Assembly: GCA_029245905.1 (NCBI GenBank)
Contig: JAQWOJ010000017.1
Location: 1 to 39,243 of the forward strand
From: Gammaproteobacteria bacterium
Lineage (GTDB): Bacteria; Pseudomonadota; Gammaproteobacteria; Pseudomonadales; Pseudohongiellaceae
Direction: 5' to 3'
DNA: 39,243 bases
Below are positions 25,323 through 33,931 of this stretch, piece after piece. The translations under genes and the position numbers were made by a program. The notes under the pieces are model-generated. The model was given only the letters and a program-made list of their open reading frames with translations. It was not told the DNA's origin and ran no database searches. The first letter of the stretch is position 1. Every line of letters begins with the position of its first letter.

Positions 25323-27470
25323 ATGCGAATTTTACTGCCCCCAAAGAGTCTGATTTACCTGTCTGTATATCTCACATTTCCAATCCCATTAGCGGCCCTG
25401 GGTCAGCAAGAGAGCGAGAATAGTGAAGATGGGACTTCTATAAAGTATGGGGCAGAATTTTTCTCGCAATACTCCCCCGTCAATGTTAATGACATGATAG
25501 ATCGAATTCCCGGTATAAATCTAGCAATGAGCAGTCGAGGACCAGGCGGTAATCGACGGGGATTAGGTTCTGGCGAAAATGAAGTTCTTATAAACGGGCA
25601 ACGACAGACTGGCAAAAATAACGCGAGTAGCAACCAATTAAGTCAAATCTCCGCAGACCAGGTTAACTATATAGAAATAATACGCGGAACCTCTGAGGAA
25701 ATGGATGTTCGCAGCAGTGGGCAGGTAGTAAACATAGTTCTGCGTGATAGCCAGTCACGTTCGAGCATTACGGCCGAAATGAATACCGATCGCTATCATG
25801 ATGGAACCTATAGCCCAGGCGCAAAATTTTCCTGGGCAGGCCAGTCTGGCGAGTTTAATTACCTCTTTAATATTGAAGGCGAGCCTCGATATCAAAATAG
25901 AATTGGCAAGGAATTCAGTGAAGATGCTATGGGGAATCTACTAGAGACTCGCACAGGAGAAAGCTCTAGAGAACAGACTGAGTACCAAACTAGTTTTAAT
26001 CTAGGCTATCAATTTGAAAATAGTGTCGCACAATTTAATGGCCTATACGGAGAAAGTTGCGCTCCGGAGACTAAGAATCGGCAAATTAACGACCTTTCTG
26101 CCGACTTGCCTGTGTTCCGAGCAGAGAGAGAGCTCATAGATAATTGTAAAGACAATTGGGAAATAGGAGGAGACTATGAATATGATTTCGGGAGCCAAAA
26201 CAAATTTCGCGCGCTCTTCCTTGTTAATGATGGTCAATATGAACGCGAACGCGAACGCTTTGCTATTTCCCAAAATAGCCAGGAAAAAGATCTATTCCTC
26301 TATAATGGTGGCAGAGACCAGGAGCGAATCATAAGAACCTCCTATACGTTCGAACCAGCTTCAGATCAAGGTTTGGAAATTGGACTTGAAAGAGCGCAGA
26401 CTGTTAGAGATGGTAGCTTACGCTTAGGATTAGCATTGGATGGCACACAATCTTCGCAGCATGGATTTCTAACAGCAGTCCCAGTAAATAATGCCAACTC
26501 AACAGTGGAAGAAATTCGTCTTGAAAATTTCCTAGTACATAACTGGCAGATAAGTGATAAGTCTACTCTCGAAAGCTCTCTTATCTATGAAACTTCGACC
26601 ATTTCGCAAGCTGGAGATATCCGAAATGAACGGGACTTCAATTTTCTTAGACCAAAAATTGATTACCGCTACAACATAAGCCCGACGGTTCAGCTTCGGG
26701 CCAAAGTAGAAAAGATAGTCTCTCAGCTGAGTTTCTCTGACTTCATGGCATCTTCAGATAACAATGATGACGACCAAAATACTATAGCGGGCAACCCTGA
26801 AATTGTTCAGGAGCAGCAATGGGAATATTCTGTAAATTTAGAATATCGACTTCCTAACAATACTGGCGTGTTGAATACAGAACTATACTACCGCGATTAT
26901 GAGGACGTCCTAGACAGAGTTGACGCATCTACTAGCCCAACCAATCTAAACTCGGCTCGTGGCAATATTGGTGACGCTTACCGATACGGTGTCAACTTCA
27001 ATGCAAGCTCAAGGCTTGGTTACATAGGTCTGCCTAATGCTCTTCTAAATGTCGGTCTTAGCGTGCAAGACTCCGAGGTTACTGATCCGTTTCTAAATAT
27101 AAAACGTCGCATGCGATATAACTCTCGATGGTTTGGCCGAGCAAGTTTTCGGCATGACATTACTCGCTGGAGTATGAGATATGGCTTTAGTTATTTTAAT
27201 TCAGATAACGATAGCAGCGCTCGAACACAAATCGACATTAATGATATAGAAAGAGAGATAAGAGATTATGGGCTTAGCTTATTTGTTGAAAAGAAAGCTT
27301 TCAGCGATATCACATTCAGGTTTGATATTAGAAATGCAAACGATCCTCAGCGCTGTCGGGAACGAACACGCTATCTTGGCGCTACCGCGGACGGAATAAT
27401 TGAGGAAATCGAAAATTATTGCTCACAAGACGGGCCTGTCTATTCGTTAAAGATACGGCGCACTTTCTAA
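25323..27470 (+). CDS. TonB-dependent outer-membrane receptor (second of tandem pair)
   Basis: A paralogue of the preceding receptor along its whole length and also 715 residues. Signal peptide to about ALG; plug domain NVNDMIDRIPGINLA, RRGLGSGENEVLINGQRQTG and ISADQVNYIEIIRGTS; barrel with shared blocks such as NTDRYHDG, TSYTFEP, GNPEIVQEQQWEY, NLEYRLPNNTGV and C-terminal KIRRTF. The last-loop Cys pair is kept at C678 and C700. It has two further cysteines (YGESCAPE and LIDNCKDN) that the first receptor lacks. GAGAG precedes the ATG by six bases. The pair probably arose by tandem duplication and diverged in the loops, which usually decide the ligand. Confidence 0.9.
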   Translation: MRILLPPKSLIYLSVYLTFPIPLAALGQQESENSEDGTSIKYGAEFFSQYSPVNVNDMIDRIPGINLAMSSRGPGGNRRGLGSGENEVLINGQRQTGKNNASSNQLSQISADQVNYIEIIRGTSEEMDVRSSGQVVNIVLRDSQSRSSITAEMNTDRYHDGTYSPGAKFSWAGQSGEFNYLFNIEGEPRYQNRIGKEFSEDAMGNLLETRTGESSREQTEYQTSFNLGYQFENSVAQFNGLYGESCAPETKNRQINDLSADLPVFRAERELIDNCKDNWEIGGDYEYDFGSQNKFRALFLVNDGQYERERERFAISQNSQEKDLFLYNGGRDQERIIRTSYTFEPASDQGLEIGLERAQTVRDGSLRLGLALDGTQSSQHGFLTAVPVNNANSTVEEIRLENFLVHNWQISDKSTLESSLIYETSTISQAGDIRNERDFNFLRPKIDYRYNISPTVQLRAKVEKIVSQLSFSDFMASSDNNDDDQNTIAGNPEIVQEQQWEYSVNLEYRLPNNTGVLNTELYYRDYEDVLDRVDASTSPTNLNSARGNIGDAYRYGVNFNASSRLGYIGLPNALLNVGLSVQDSEVTDPFLNIKRRMRYNSRWFGRASFRHDITRWSMRYGFSYFNSDNDSSARTQIDINDIEREIRDYGLSLFVEKKAFSDITFRFDIRNANDPQRCRERTRYLGATADGIIEEIENYCSQDGPVYSLKIRRTF

Positions 27471-27495
27471 AAAATTAGGAAGATTACAGAGCTTT

Positions 27496-28218
27496 CTACC
27501 TAGGCTTTGTAAAAATCATCATATGCTGCCACGGCAAAAAATCTAGCGTATCGGTCCATTCTAGACCAAACACGCTCATTTCTTTAACCACTTGCTCTTG
27601 TGTCATTTTGTGTAACGGTCTTATAGGAACTGAAGCATCTTCGCCGCGATATTCAAGAAGGAAGATACGCCCGCCTGGCTTTAATGCTTCGTAAATACCA
27701 TCAATCATCTCATAAGGGTGAGAAAATTCATGATAAGCATCAACCATGATGGCAGCATCGATACTATTTAACTCTAAGTTAGGGTCATCAATTTCACCGA
27801 GAATACCGTCAATATTAGAGACGTTTTGTTCGTCCTTTTGTCTTTCAATTAATTGCAGCATCTCTGGCTGAATATCCACAGCTAAAACTTTTCCAAGAGG
27901 AACATGGTCCGCAATACGAAACGAGAAGTAACCTGATCCCGCACCAATATCTGCAACCACATGATTTGGTTCCAGATCCATGTTAGCGACAACCTCATCC
28001 GGCATTTCTTCCCGAATTCTCTCCGGTCGATTTAACCATCCCGCCGCCCTATGGCCCATGACAAAGGATATCTCCCTATCCATATAAAATTTCCCAATTC
28101 CAGTCGTTCTTCGATCCGGCGCATCAACATAACCCGGATGCTCAGAAGCGAGAGCCGCCTTGTTCATTAAGGGACCACACACCAATACCATTAACAACAT
28201 TCTACTGAGATTTAGCAT
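27496..28218 (-). CDS. Class I SAM-dependent methyltransferase with N-terminal signal peptide
   Basis: A Rossmann-fold methyltransferase: motif I is VVADIGAGSGYFSF (D90), the acidic end of strand 2 is VLAVDIQPEM, and later motifs are AAIMVDAYHEF and ALKPGGRIFLLEY. It is preceded by a convincing signal peptide, MLNLSRMLLMVLVCGPLMNK then AALAS, so the mature enzyme would start near E26 in the periplasm. Two stretches between signal and fold (GKFYMDREISFVMGHRAAGW, NRPERIREEMPDEVV) recur in a group of exported methyltransferases I recall only as unnamed. The substrate is unknown. It converges with the second receptor 25 bases away and diverges from the CoA-transferase gene. Confidence 0.83.
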   Translation of the reverse strand: MLNLSRMLLMVLVCGPLMNKAALASEHPGYVDAPDRRTTGIGKFYMDREISFVMGHRAAGWLNRPERIREEMPDEVVANMDLEPNHVVADIGAGSGYFSFRIADHVPLGKVLAVDIQPEMLQLIERQKDEQNVSNIDGILGEIDDPNLELNSIDAAIMVDAYHEFSHPYEMIDGIYEALKPGGRIFLLEYRGEDASVPIRPLHKMTQEQVVKEMSVFGLEWTDTLDFLPWQHMMIFTKPR

Positions 28219-28410
28219 AATATTTTCTCTATCTATTTCAGCTTTAATTGAAGTATACCCGATATTTCGCTAGCCGCTTGAATAAGCAAAAATTAATAAA
28301 GCGTTTGCTTGATCATAGGCTGCGAGCGGGTTTTACGCCTACTAGACAATTGACTATGATATTATAACTTTAAATTCCAAAGACCTGACAGTGAAAATAC
28401 TAGGAGTGAC

Positions 28411-29595
28411 ATGTCACAAATACTAAAGGGAATGCGAGTTCTTGACTTTGGCCGCTATATCGCGGGGCCATACTGCGGAACACTCTTGGGAGATCTCGGA
28501 GCCGACGTCATTCGAATAGAGAAGGTTGATGGTAGTGAAGATAGATTTCTATCGCCAATTACAGAAGATGGCGATGGCGCGCTCTTTATGCAACTCGCTC
28601 GAAATAAAAAGAGCATGACGCTGAACCCAATGAAACCAGAAGGGCGAGATATTGTAAAAAAGCTGGTATCTACAGCGGACGTGGTTGTCGCAAATTTACC
28701 GCCGGATACCTTAAATAAAATGGGCCTCGACTACGAGAGTCTTAAATTAATAAAGCCAAGTATTGTCCTGACCATGATCTCCGCCTTCGGACGAGGAGGT
28801 CCCTATTCGAACAGAGTTGGTTTTGATGGCTTGGGGCAAGCCATGTCTGGGAATATGTACATGTCAGGAACGAAGGAACAGCCTGTAAAAGCTTACGCTC
28901 CATTCATTGACTTTGGCACTGCTAGCCTGGCTGCCTTCGGCACAATGGCAGCGCTATTAGAAAGACAAAAAACCGGTAAAGGCCAAATTGTTGAAGGCTC
29001 ACTATTCAATACCGCTCTAACAATGATGAATGGCACCGCAATAGAACAAGCGGTCCTACAAAAAAATCGGACCGCAACCTTAAACCGTTCACAGACTTCA
29101 GCCCCTGCTGATACATTTAAAACGAAAGATGGCTGGGTCCTAGTCCAATCAGTGGGAGGACCCCTGTTCGAAAGATGGGCAAACTTGATGGGCGAAGATC
29201 ATTGGCTAGAAGACGAAAAATATAAAACGGATATCTCCAGAGGAGACAATGGAGAGGCGATAAGCGAGCGGCTTGCATCATGGTGTGCTGACCGCAGTTC
29301 GAAGGAAGTACTAGAGAAAATGGAAAAAGCTCGACTTCCCGCGGGGCCCGTTCTGTCCCCACAGCAAGTGTTAGAAGATCCACACATAACAGCCAAGGGC
29401 CTATTTCAACCAGTTGAATACCCAGGATTAGACACACCGGTCCCGATAATGAAAACTCCTGTCGAACTATCGGAAACACCAGGAGAAATTCGCTCGCGAG
29501 CGCCAACACTCGGCGAACATACAGTGGAGATCATGAGAGAACTGAGTTATTCTGAGAACGAGATTGCGGATCTTCGACTGAAAAGAGTTATCTAA
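28411..29595 (+). CDS. CoA-transferase family III (CaiB/BaiF) protein
   Basis: Moves CoA between an acyl-CoA and a free carboxylic acid through an Asp-linked anhydride. LKGMRVLDFGRYIAGPYCG, LLGDLGADVIRIEKVDGSED and RNKKSMTLNP are family hallmarks. The catalytic Asp is D167 in YAPFIDFGTASLAAFG. The length (394) is standard for one subunit of the interlocked dimer. AGGAG lies six bases before the ATG. Acid specificity is not readable; family members act on formate/oxalate, carnitine, bile acids, mesaconate, succinate/benzylsuccinate and others. It is followed by the exported CMD-like gene, probably in one transcript. Confidence 0.92.
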   Translation: MSQILKGMRVLDFGRYIAGPYCGTLLGDLGADVIRIEKVDGSEDRFLSPITEDGDGALFMQLARNKKSMTLNPMKPEGRDIVKKLVSTADVVVANLPPDTLNKMGLDYESLKLIKPSIVLTMISAFGRGGPYSNRVGFDGLGQAMSGNMYMSGTKEQPVKAYAPFIDFGTASLAAFGTMAALLERQKTGKGQIVEGSLFNTALTMMNGTAIEQAVLQKNRTATLNRSQTSAPADTFKTKDGWVLVQSVGGPLFERWANLMGEDHWLEDEKYKTDISRGDNGEAISERLASWCADRSSKEVLEKMEKARLPAGPVLSPQQVLEDPHITAKGLFQPVEYPGLDTPVPIMKTPVELSETPGEIRSRAPTLGEHTVEIMRELSYSENEIADLRLKRVI

Positions 29596-29669
29596 ATTGA
29601 CCTCTTAGTAAAACTAACCGCGCACGTCATACATTTCTTATTCGTGTTGACTATGAGAGCCTTAATGGA

Positions 29670-30410
29670 ATGACATATAATTACTCTTGCTATATAAAGC
29701 TGTGCGTATTGCTAATACTCGAGGCTAGCATTTCTATATTATCTAATGCACAGGAAGTTGAGTACCGGTCTCAGGGTATACAGACGCCTGCAAAAATTCC
29801 TCAAGACATCCAAATGGATTCCCTCGCTCGGCTTCCACAAATATTGCGAGAAGATTTGGATGATTCTGGGGCTCGAGCTTTTGATACTTATGTAAGCCCC
29901 GGAACGGGTTATGAAACTGGGCTACGCGGCCCTGTCGGAATGTGGATGCATAGTCCCGTCTTAGCGGAAGCAATATTTGACTTGAGGCAGCGTGTTCGAT
30001 ACGGGACACCTAAAGACCAGCGTCTCACGGAGCTCATCATTTTATCCACTGCTAGAGAGATCAATAACCAGTATGAGTGGTCTGCTCATGAACCCCTTGC
30101 CCAAGCAGCAGGCTTAGAACAAGAGATAATTGACGCTATTAAATATCGGAGGGCACTAAGCACGCTTCAATCAATACCCGAATTTGGTGTAATGGAGAGA
30201 ACCTTAGTTGAATTTACGCGAGAACTCGTAAGTGAAGAAAAAGTCAGCTCTGAAACCTTTGATATAGCGTTAAATATATTCGGGGAAGAAGGCCTTGTTG
30301 ATATTGTTGGTTTGATTGGCTACTACAACCTAGTTGCGATGACTTTAAAGGCCTTTGATGTGCAAAGGCCCGTTGGATCTGAATTACTCTTACCAATTTC
30401 AGAAAATTAA
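29670..30410 (+). CDS. Carboxymuconolactone decarboxylase (AhpD-like) family protein, exported
   Basis: An all-helical CMD fold: LRGPVGMWMHSPVLAEAIFD, RLTELIILSTAREINNQYEW and AHEPLAQAAGLEQEIID. The active-site pair is of the decarboxylase type, E136-W-S-A-H140, in place of the CxxC of AhpD peroxidases, so a redox role is unlikely. Residues 1-28 form a hydrophobic leader ending SNAQ, which predicts export to the periplasm. This is odd for a family whose classical member works on a soluble beta-ketoadipate intermediate in the cytoplasm. GAGAG precedes the ATG by about ten bases. The true substrate is unknown; it sits behind the CoA-transferase gene. Confidence 0.82.
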   Translation: MTYNYSCYIKLCVLLILEASISILSNAQEVEYRSQGIQTPAKIPQDIQMDSLARLPQILREDLDDSGARAFDTYVSPGTGYETGLRGPVGMWMHSPVLAEAIFDLRQRVRYGTPKDQRLTELIILSTAREINNQYEWSAHEPLAQAAGLEQEIIDAIKYRRALSTLQSIPEFGVMERTLVEFTRELVSEEKVSSETFDIALNIFGEEGLVDIVGLIGYYNLVAMTLKAFDVQRPVGSELLLPISEN

Positions 30411-30634
30411 GATGGTAAAATCAAAGCTATTTGGAATAAGACCAGTTCCAATATGAGAGTTTTTAGAGAGACACAACCTATCGCTTCAAAAGGTCTATGG
30501 CGCGCTCTCCCCAAACCCCTATTATTAGTCCCATTTATTCGCTATTTTTTGCCATTTTTTTGTGATATCAATAGCACCTAACTCGACTATAATCCGCTGA
30601 AAATTAATTAAAGTAAATCTCAACGGGGGACGTT

Positions 30635-30817
30635 ATGCCGGACAAATGGGAATACTACGTCAGCACCATCATTGCAGAGGAAAAAGAACGGAGCAAAACT
30701 GCCGACAAGTTAGAAGCCATGATGAACACTAAGGGGGTTGCGGGATGGGAGCTAGTGAATCTAATTCCCTTTGGTAGCAACTCGCTCTACGCGGTCTATA
30801 AAAGACCGTTAAGCTAG
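30635..30817 (+). CDS. Small DUF4177-like protein
   Basis: 60 residues. An N-terminal strand (KWEYYVSTI), a helix (ADKLEAMMNTKG) and then AGWELVNLIPFGSNSLYAVY plus KRPL follow the DUF4177 pattern (tyrosine-rich strand, GWELV, ...YAVFKR). The function of this family is unknown. A strong GGGGGA lies six bases before the ATG, so the gene is surely expressed. A TATAAT at 30588-30593 upstream may be its -10 element, although no -35 is obvious. It stands alone between the CMD-like and dioxygenase genes. Confidence 0.75.
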   Translation: MPDKWEYYVSTIIAEEKERSKTADKLEAMMNTKGVAGWELVNLIPFGSNSLYAVYKRPLS

Positions 30818-30891
30818 AGGCCTGTAACAGAAATTAAAGGCACAGACAAAGCTGATAAAATTTTCATCTCGAGCAACCATTGAATGATGTT

Positions 30892-31734
30892 TTAAAATGC
30901 ACTGATGGTTGTCCGATGCAAGAGTCTGTCAAACCCCTCATAGCCGCCCGTAGCTCTATGCAAAACGGATCGATTGTCCCACATTACCAACATTTTAGAT
31001 CTCCATTTGAGGGTATAGACAAATTCTTCCCTTCCTTGCCATTTAAGAAGATCACTTAACAATAAGGAAGCCTCTTCTTCCGACTTGCCCTGAAAGCCGA
31101 TGATATAGCCAAGGCAACTATAAATAACCTCTTTGGCCGTTTCAGGATGCGTAAGTATGAGCGGATGGGTTTGGATAAGCTCCGCATCTTCTGAAGCACG
31201 AATGTCCATACTTCTGCCAACGACTTGATCCCGTCTTCCATAAGTACCGCCCGGCGCATATGCTTTTTTCGCCGAGTGAATAGCAATTAAATCTCGATAT
31301 TTAGCCCGCATTTGTTCCGGCATATTGCGCCAAGCCTTTTCTTGATTGACGAATAGCGTATCTCCTCCTCTTGGAGGAATAGTAATACCAAACAAGCATG
31401 TCCCCACAGGGGGATTTTCCTGAAAACTCCAGTCGGTATGCCAATTCTCAGCGAACAATCGAGTGGTTTCTTGGGCTCTCCTTTGAACGGCAATTATATG
31501 TTTGCGTCCAACAATTGGAGCAATGTATGGATCGTCTCCAAAACGACCAAAATATAATGTAAAACGCTCTAGGTCATCATCCGACATTGGCTGCTCTGAA
31601 AAGCTAAGCACCTTATGCTCAAGCCAAGCTTCTCGGATTTGAGCAACCTGCCCAAAAGAGAGCTCTTCCGTAAGATCAACGCCGCTAATAGACGCGCCAC
31701 AAGCCTGACCAGAGGGTTTTACTTCAATATTCAT
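30892..31734 (-). CDS. TauD/TfdA family Fe(II)/2-oxoglutarate-dependent dioxygenase
   Basis: A double-stranded beta-helix oxygenase that couples 2-oxoglutarate decarboxylation to substrate hydroxylation. Iron ligands are H99 and D101 (NWHTDWSF) and H259 (SVLHRATGG); R270 and R274 (DRLLHRT) are placed to bind 2-oxoglutarate. The N-terminal VKPSGQACGASISGVDLTEE and GGDTLFVNQ are family features, and the length (280) is typical. TauD acts on taurine, TfdA on 2,4-D; others act on carnitine precursors or alkyl sulfates. No tau or tfd neighbours are present, so the substrate is open. The ATG at 31734 has GGAG upstream. Confidence 0.92.
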   Translation of the reverse strand: MNIEVKPSGQACGASISGVDLTEELSFGQVAQIREAWLEHKVLSFSEQPMSDDDLERFTLYFGRFGDDPYIAPIVGRKHIIAVQRRAQETTRLFAENWHTDWSFQENPPVGTCLFGITIPPRGGDTLFVNQEKAWRNMPEQMRAKYRDLIAIHSAKKAYAPGGTYGRRDQVVGRSMDIRASEDAELIQTHPLILTHPETAKEVIYSCLGYIIGFQGKSEEEASLLLSDLLKWQGREEFVYTLKWRSKMLVMWDNRSVLHRATGGYEGFDRLLHRTTISAF

Positions 31735-32153
31735 TTCATGTTTCTCCGATTAGACCGGTATCGCAAACATTATACGCCTCCCGCCCTTCATAAGCGCTGC
31801 TCCAAGGCCCCAGATTCGATAGCTTTTGTGACTTGGTATCTAGTTAATGTGCAAATACCATAATCAATACTACCTTCCTTTAGCCCACCGCACTGCCTTA
31901 TTAAACCAGTTTAAGTCGAATTCTTGCCGATTAACCTCAAAATAAAGTAAATAACGCATTGACTAGGCGATATCGAAGAGGTATGGTTCGCGAAGCTTGA
32001 GACTAAGCTTTCTATTTATTTTCCCATTTCGATGTCTACTCAGTGTTACCTCGTCCTGTAGTTTATAAGTAAAGGCCCATTTTCTAGCGTAAATCCACCT
32101 CCCTCCCAGATAATGGGTGTAGGTGTAACTATCTATTTTTACAGGTTATTTTT
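31735..32153. other. Intergenic region upstream of the cold shock gene
   Basis: 419 bases without a supported gene. The right half is the predicted csp promoter and leader. It also holds AAGCTT-gagact-AAGCTT (31995-32012), a 6-bp inverted pair inside the predicted leader that may fold. The left half shows no other structure that I can support. Confidence 0.5.
31959..31987 (+). promoter_or_regulatory. Predicted sigma-70 promoter of the cold shock gene with long leader
   Basis: TTGACT (31959-31964), a 17-base spacer and TATGGT (31982-31987). Transcription from here would give a leader of about 160 bases before the csp ATG, close to the long regulatory 5' UTR known for E. coli cspA. Confidence 0.45.
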
Positions 32154-32363
32154 ATGTCAGACAAAATTACAGGAACCGTTAAGTGGTTCAATGAAAACAA
32201 AGGCTTTGGATTTATCGAACGCGAAGGCGGCCCAGATGTATTCGCGCACTTCAGTGCAATCGAGAGCTCCGGCTTCAAAACCCTCGCTGAGGGCCAACGG
32301 GTAGAGTTCAAGGTTACTCAGGGAGAGAAAGGCCCTCAAGCGGAGAACATAGTCGCCATATAA
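32154..32363 (+). CDS. CspA-family cold shock protein
   Basis: A 69-residue single cold-shock domain, a five-stranded beta-barrel that binds single-stranded RNA/DNA and melts structure in cold-stressed mRNA. RNP1 is KGFGFI (16-21) and RNP2 is VFAHF (29-33). [20 protein letters not shown] and [14 protein letters not shown] are standard. AGG lies about nine bases before the ATG. The predicted long leader suggests post-transcriptional cold control, and a strong terminator follows. Which Csp paralogue it is cannot be told. Confidence 0.96.
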   Translation: MSDKITGTVKWFNENKGFGFIEREGGPDVFAHFSAIESSGFKTLAEGQRVEFKVTQGEKGPQAENIVAI

Positions 32364-32386
32364 AGATAAACTTCCGAGTTTATTTG

Positions 32387-32410
32387 AAAGGGCCGAAAGG
32401 CCCTTTTTTT
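32387..32410 (+). terminator. Rho-independent terminator of the cold shock gene
   Basis: AAAGGGCC-GAAA-GGCCCTTT: a perfect 8-bp stem with a GNRA tetraloop, then a run of T. It lies 23 bases after the csp stop and insulates the DMT permease gene. Confidence 0.93.
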
Positions 32411-32509
32411 GTTATTGCCTTAACTCGACGAGGTAAACAGATTATAAGAATTAATAAAAGTATTTGATCGCAAACCATTTAAGCGTCGGTGCTGGAGTGA
32501 ACTAGAGAG

Positions 32510-33412
32510 ATGAATAGCCAGGCTGCGCGAAAAGAAAACTTACGCTGTATTATCTACATGGTAATTGCGATGGCTGGCTTTGCCATTGAGGACGCCGTTA
32601 TTAAACAATTATCACTTTCCATGCCCATTTCTGAAATTCTGGTCCTAATAGGCTCTGGCGGCCTTTTTACTTTTTCTTTGATGGCCAAAATAAGAAGGGC
32701 CCCTCTTCTTACTCCCAACCTCAAAAAACCTTGGTTCGTTGTCCGCACCCTATCTGAACTCGTCGCAGCCATATGTTTTGTATCAGCAATTGTGTTCGCA
32801 TCACTTTCAACTTCATCCGCAATCATACAAGCAACCCCACTCGCTGTAGTACTTGGCGGGGCCCTATTCCTGAAACAAAGAGTATCTAAAGGACGATGGA
32901 TACTAATCTTGGCCGGATTTCTAGGCGTTTTAATGGTTATTCAGCCTGGCTTAAACAGCTTTGACCCAAGCGCGCTGTTAGCAGTGGTGGCCGTCTTCTT
33001 TTTAGCTCTCAGGGATACTATTACTAGGGCTTTATCTGTATCCATTCCAGCTATTACAATTTCTTTTTGGGCATTTTTTGCATCATTTCTTGCGGGACTC
33101 GTCACAATCCCTTTTTTTGGGCCGCTTCAGCCACTTAATTTTGACCAACTAGTATTACTGTTTGGTGCCACCCTCGCCGGCTCTGGAGCCTACCTAGCAG
33201 TAGTTTTAGCCACTCGCGCAGGAGACATTGCTGTGGTGGCTCCATTCAGGTATTCCCGCCTGGTATTTGCTCTTGGGATATCCGTTTTGATTTTCAATGA
33301 ATCAGTGAATACTACAATGCTACTTGGAAGTGCTATGATAGTCGCATCAGGAATCATGATGCTAATCTTACCGGATCGACCAATGAATTTAATCGCAAAA
33401 AATCAATCTTGA
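32510..33412 (+). CDS. DMT superfamily (EamA) permease
   Basis: A 300-residue inner-membrane protein with about ten spans forming two EamA repeats. Diagnostic features are AMAGFAIEDAVIKQL near the start, the mid-repeat AIIQATPLAVVLGGALFLKQ followed by RVSKGRW, and the second-repeat GDIAVVAPFRYSRLVFALGI. The family exports or imports metabolites such as amino acids, purines or S-adenosylmethionine; the substrate is unknown. The ATG at 32510 follows AGAGAG directly and GGAG 12 bases upstream, so initiation may be modest. A terminator separates it from csp. Confidence 0.9.
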   Translation: MNSQAARKENLRCIIYMVIAMAGFAIEDAVIKQLSLSMPISEILVLIGSGGLFTFSLMAKIRRAPLLTPNLKKPWFVVRTLSELVAAICFVSAIVFASLSTSSAIIQATPLAVVLGGALFLKQRVSKGRWILILAGFLGVLMVIQPGLNSFDPSALLAVVAVFFLALRDTITRALSVSIPAITISFWAFFASFLAGLVTIPFFGPLQPLNFDQLVLLFGATLAGSGAYLAVVLATRAGDIAVVAPFRYSRLVFALGISVLIFNESVNTTMLLGSAMIVASGIMMLILPDRPMNLIAKNQS

Positions 33413-33471
33413 TATCTAATACGAGCATTACTACATAAGCCAAGTTAAAAGTTAAAGAAATATTCCGAAAG

Positions 33472-33891
33472 ATGACACTCAATTTGAATCCAAACTTACT
33501 AAAACCAGCTTCCGCCTTTTTGGGTGGCGTTTTTTTCATTTATGTAGGCGTCTTACACTTTATTGATACAAGTTGGTTTGAACCGATCGTCCCGCCTATA
33601 TTCGGCTTTCCTACCTTTTGGGTATTAATAAGCGGGGTTGCTGAAATTGCTGTAGGCATTGCGTTAGTCGCCCCACCAACCAGAAAAACTGCTGGTTATG
33701 CCAGTGCTCTGCTCCTCATTGCGGTTTATCCTGCTAATATATATATGTGGGCCTATAATGTTGAATTGGGCGATGGCTCATCTCTGAGCCCAACAGGGCA
33801 CGTGGTAAGATTATTGCTCCAAATTGCGGGCATAATGATTAGTCTTTGGATAGCAGGGTGGTCTTTAAAAACTCAGAAAAAAAGTCTATAA
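33472..33891 (+). CDS. DoxX-like small integral membrane protein
   Basis: 139 residues with four hydrophobic spans. FFIYVGVLHFIDTSWFEPIV, the following PP, LISGVAEIAVGIALVAPPTR and LIAVYPANIYMWAYN match the DoxX-like uncharacterised membrane protein family (COG4270 type). Some DoxX relatives take part in thiosulfate oxidation or redox defence, but this branch has no assigned role. It begins 59 bases after the DMT gene and could share its transcript. The Shine-Dalgarno is weak. Confidence 0.8.
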   Translation: MTLNLNPNLLKPASAFLGGVFFIYVGVLHFIDTSWFEPIVPPIFGFPTFWVLISGVAEIAVGIALVAPPTRKTAGYASALLLIAVYPANIYMWAYNVELGDGSSLSPTGHVVRLLLQIAGIMISLWIAGWSLKTQKKSL

Positions 33892-33931
33892 CCTTTGCAC
33901 TATTTACGTTAGTGTTAAAAGCCAAATTTAA

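Noticed and set aside
29117..29509. A 130-codon minus-strand frame within the CoA-transferase gene
   Set aside because: Antisense to conserved coding sequence, with no motifs.
32113..32339. Open frames overlapping the cold shock gene in other frames on both strands
   Set aside because: Shadows of the conserved csp coding sequence.
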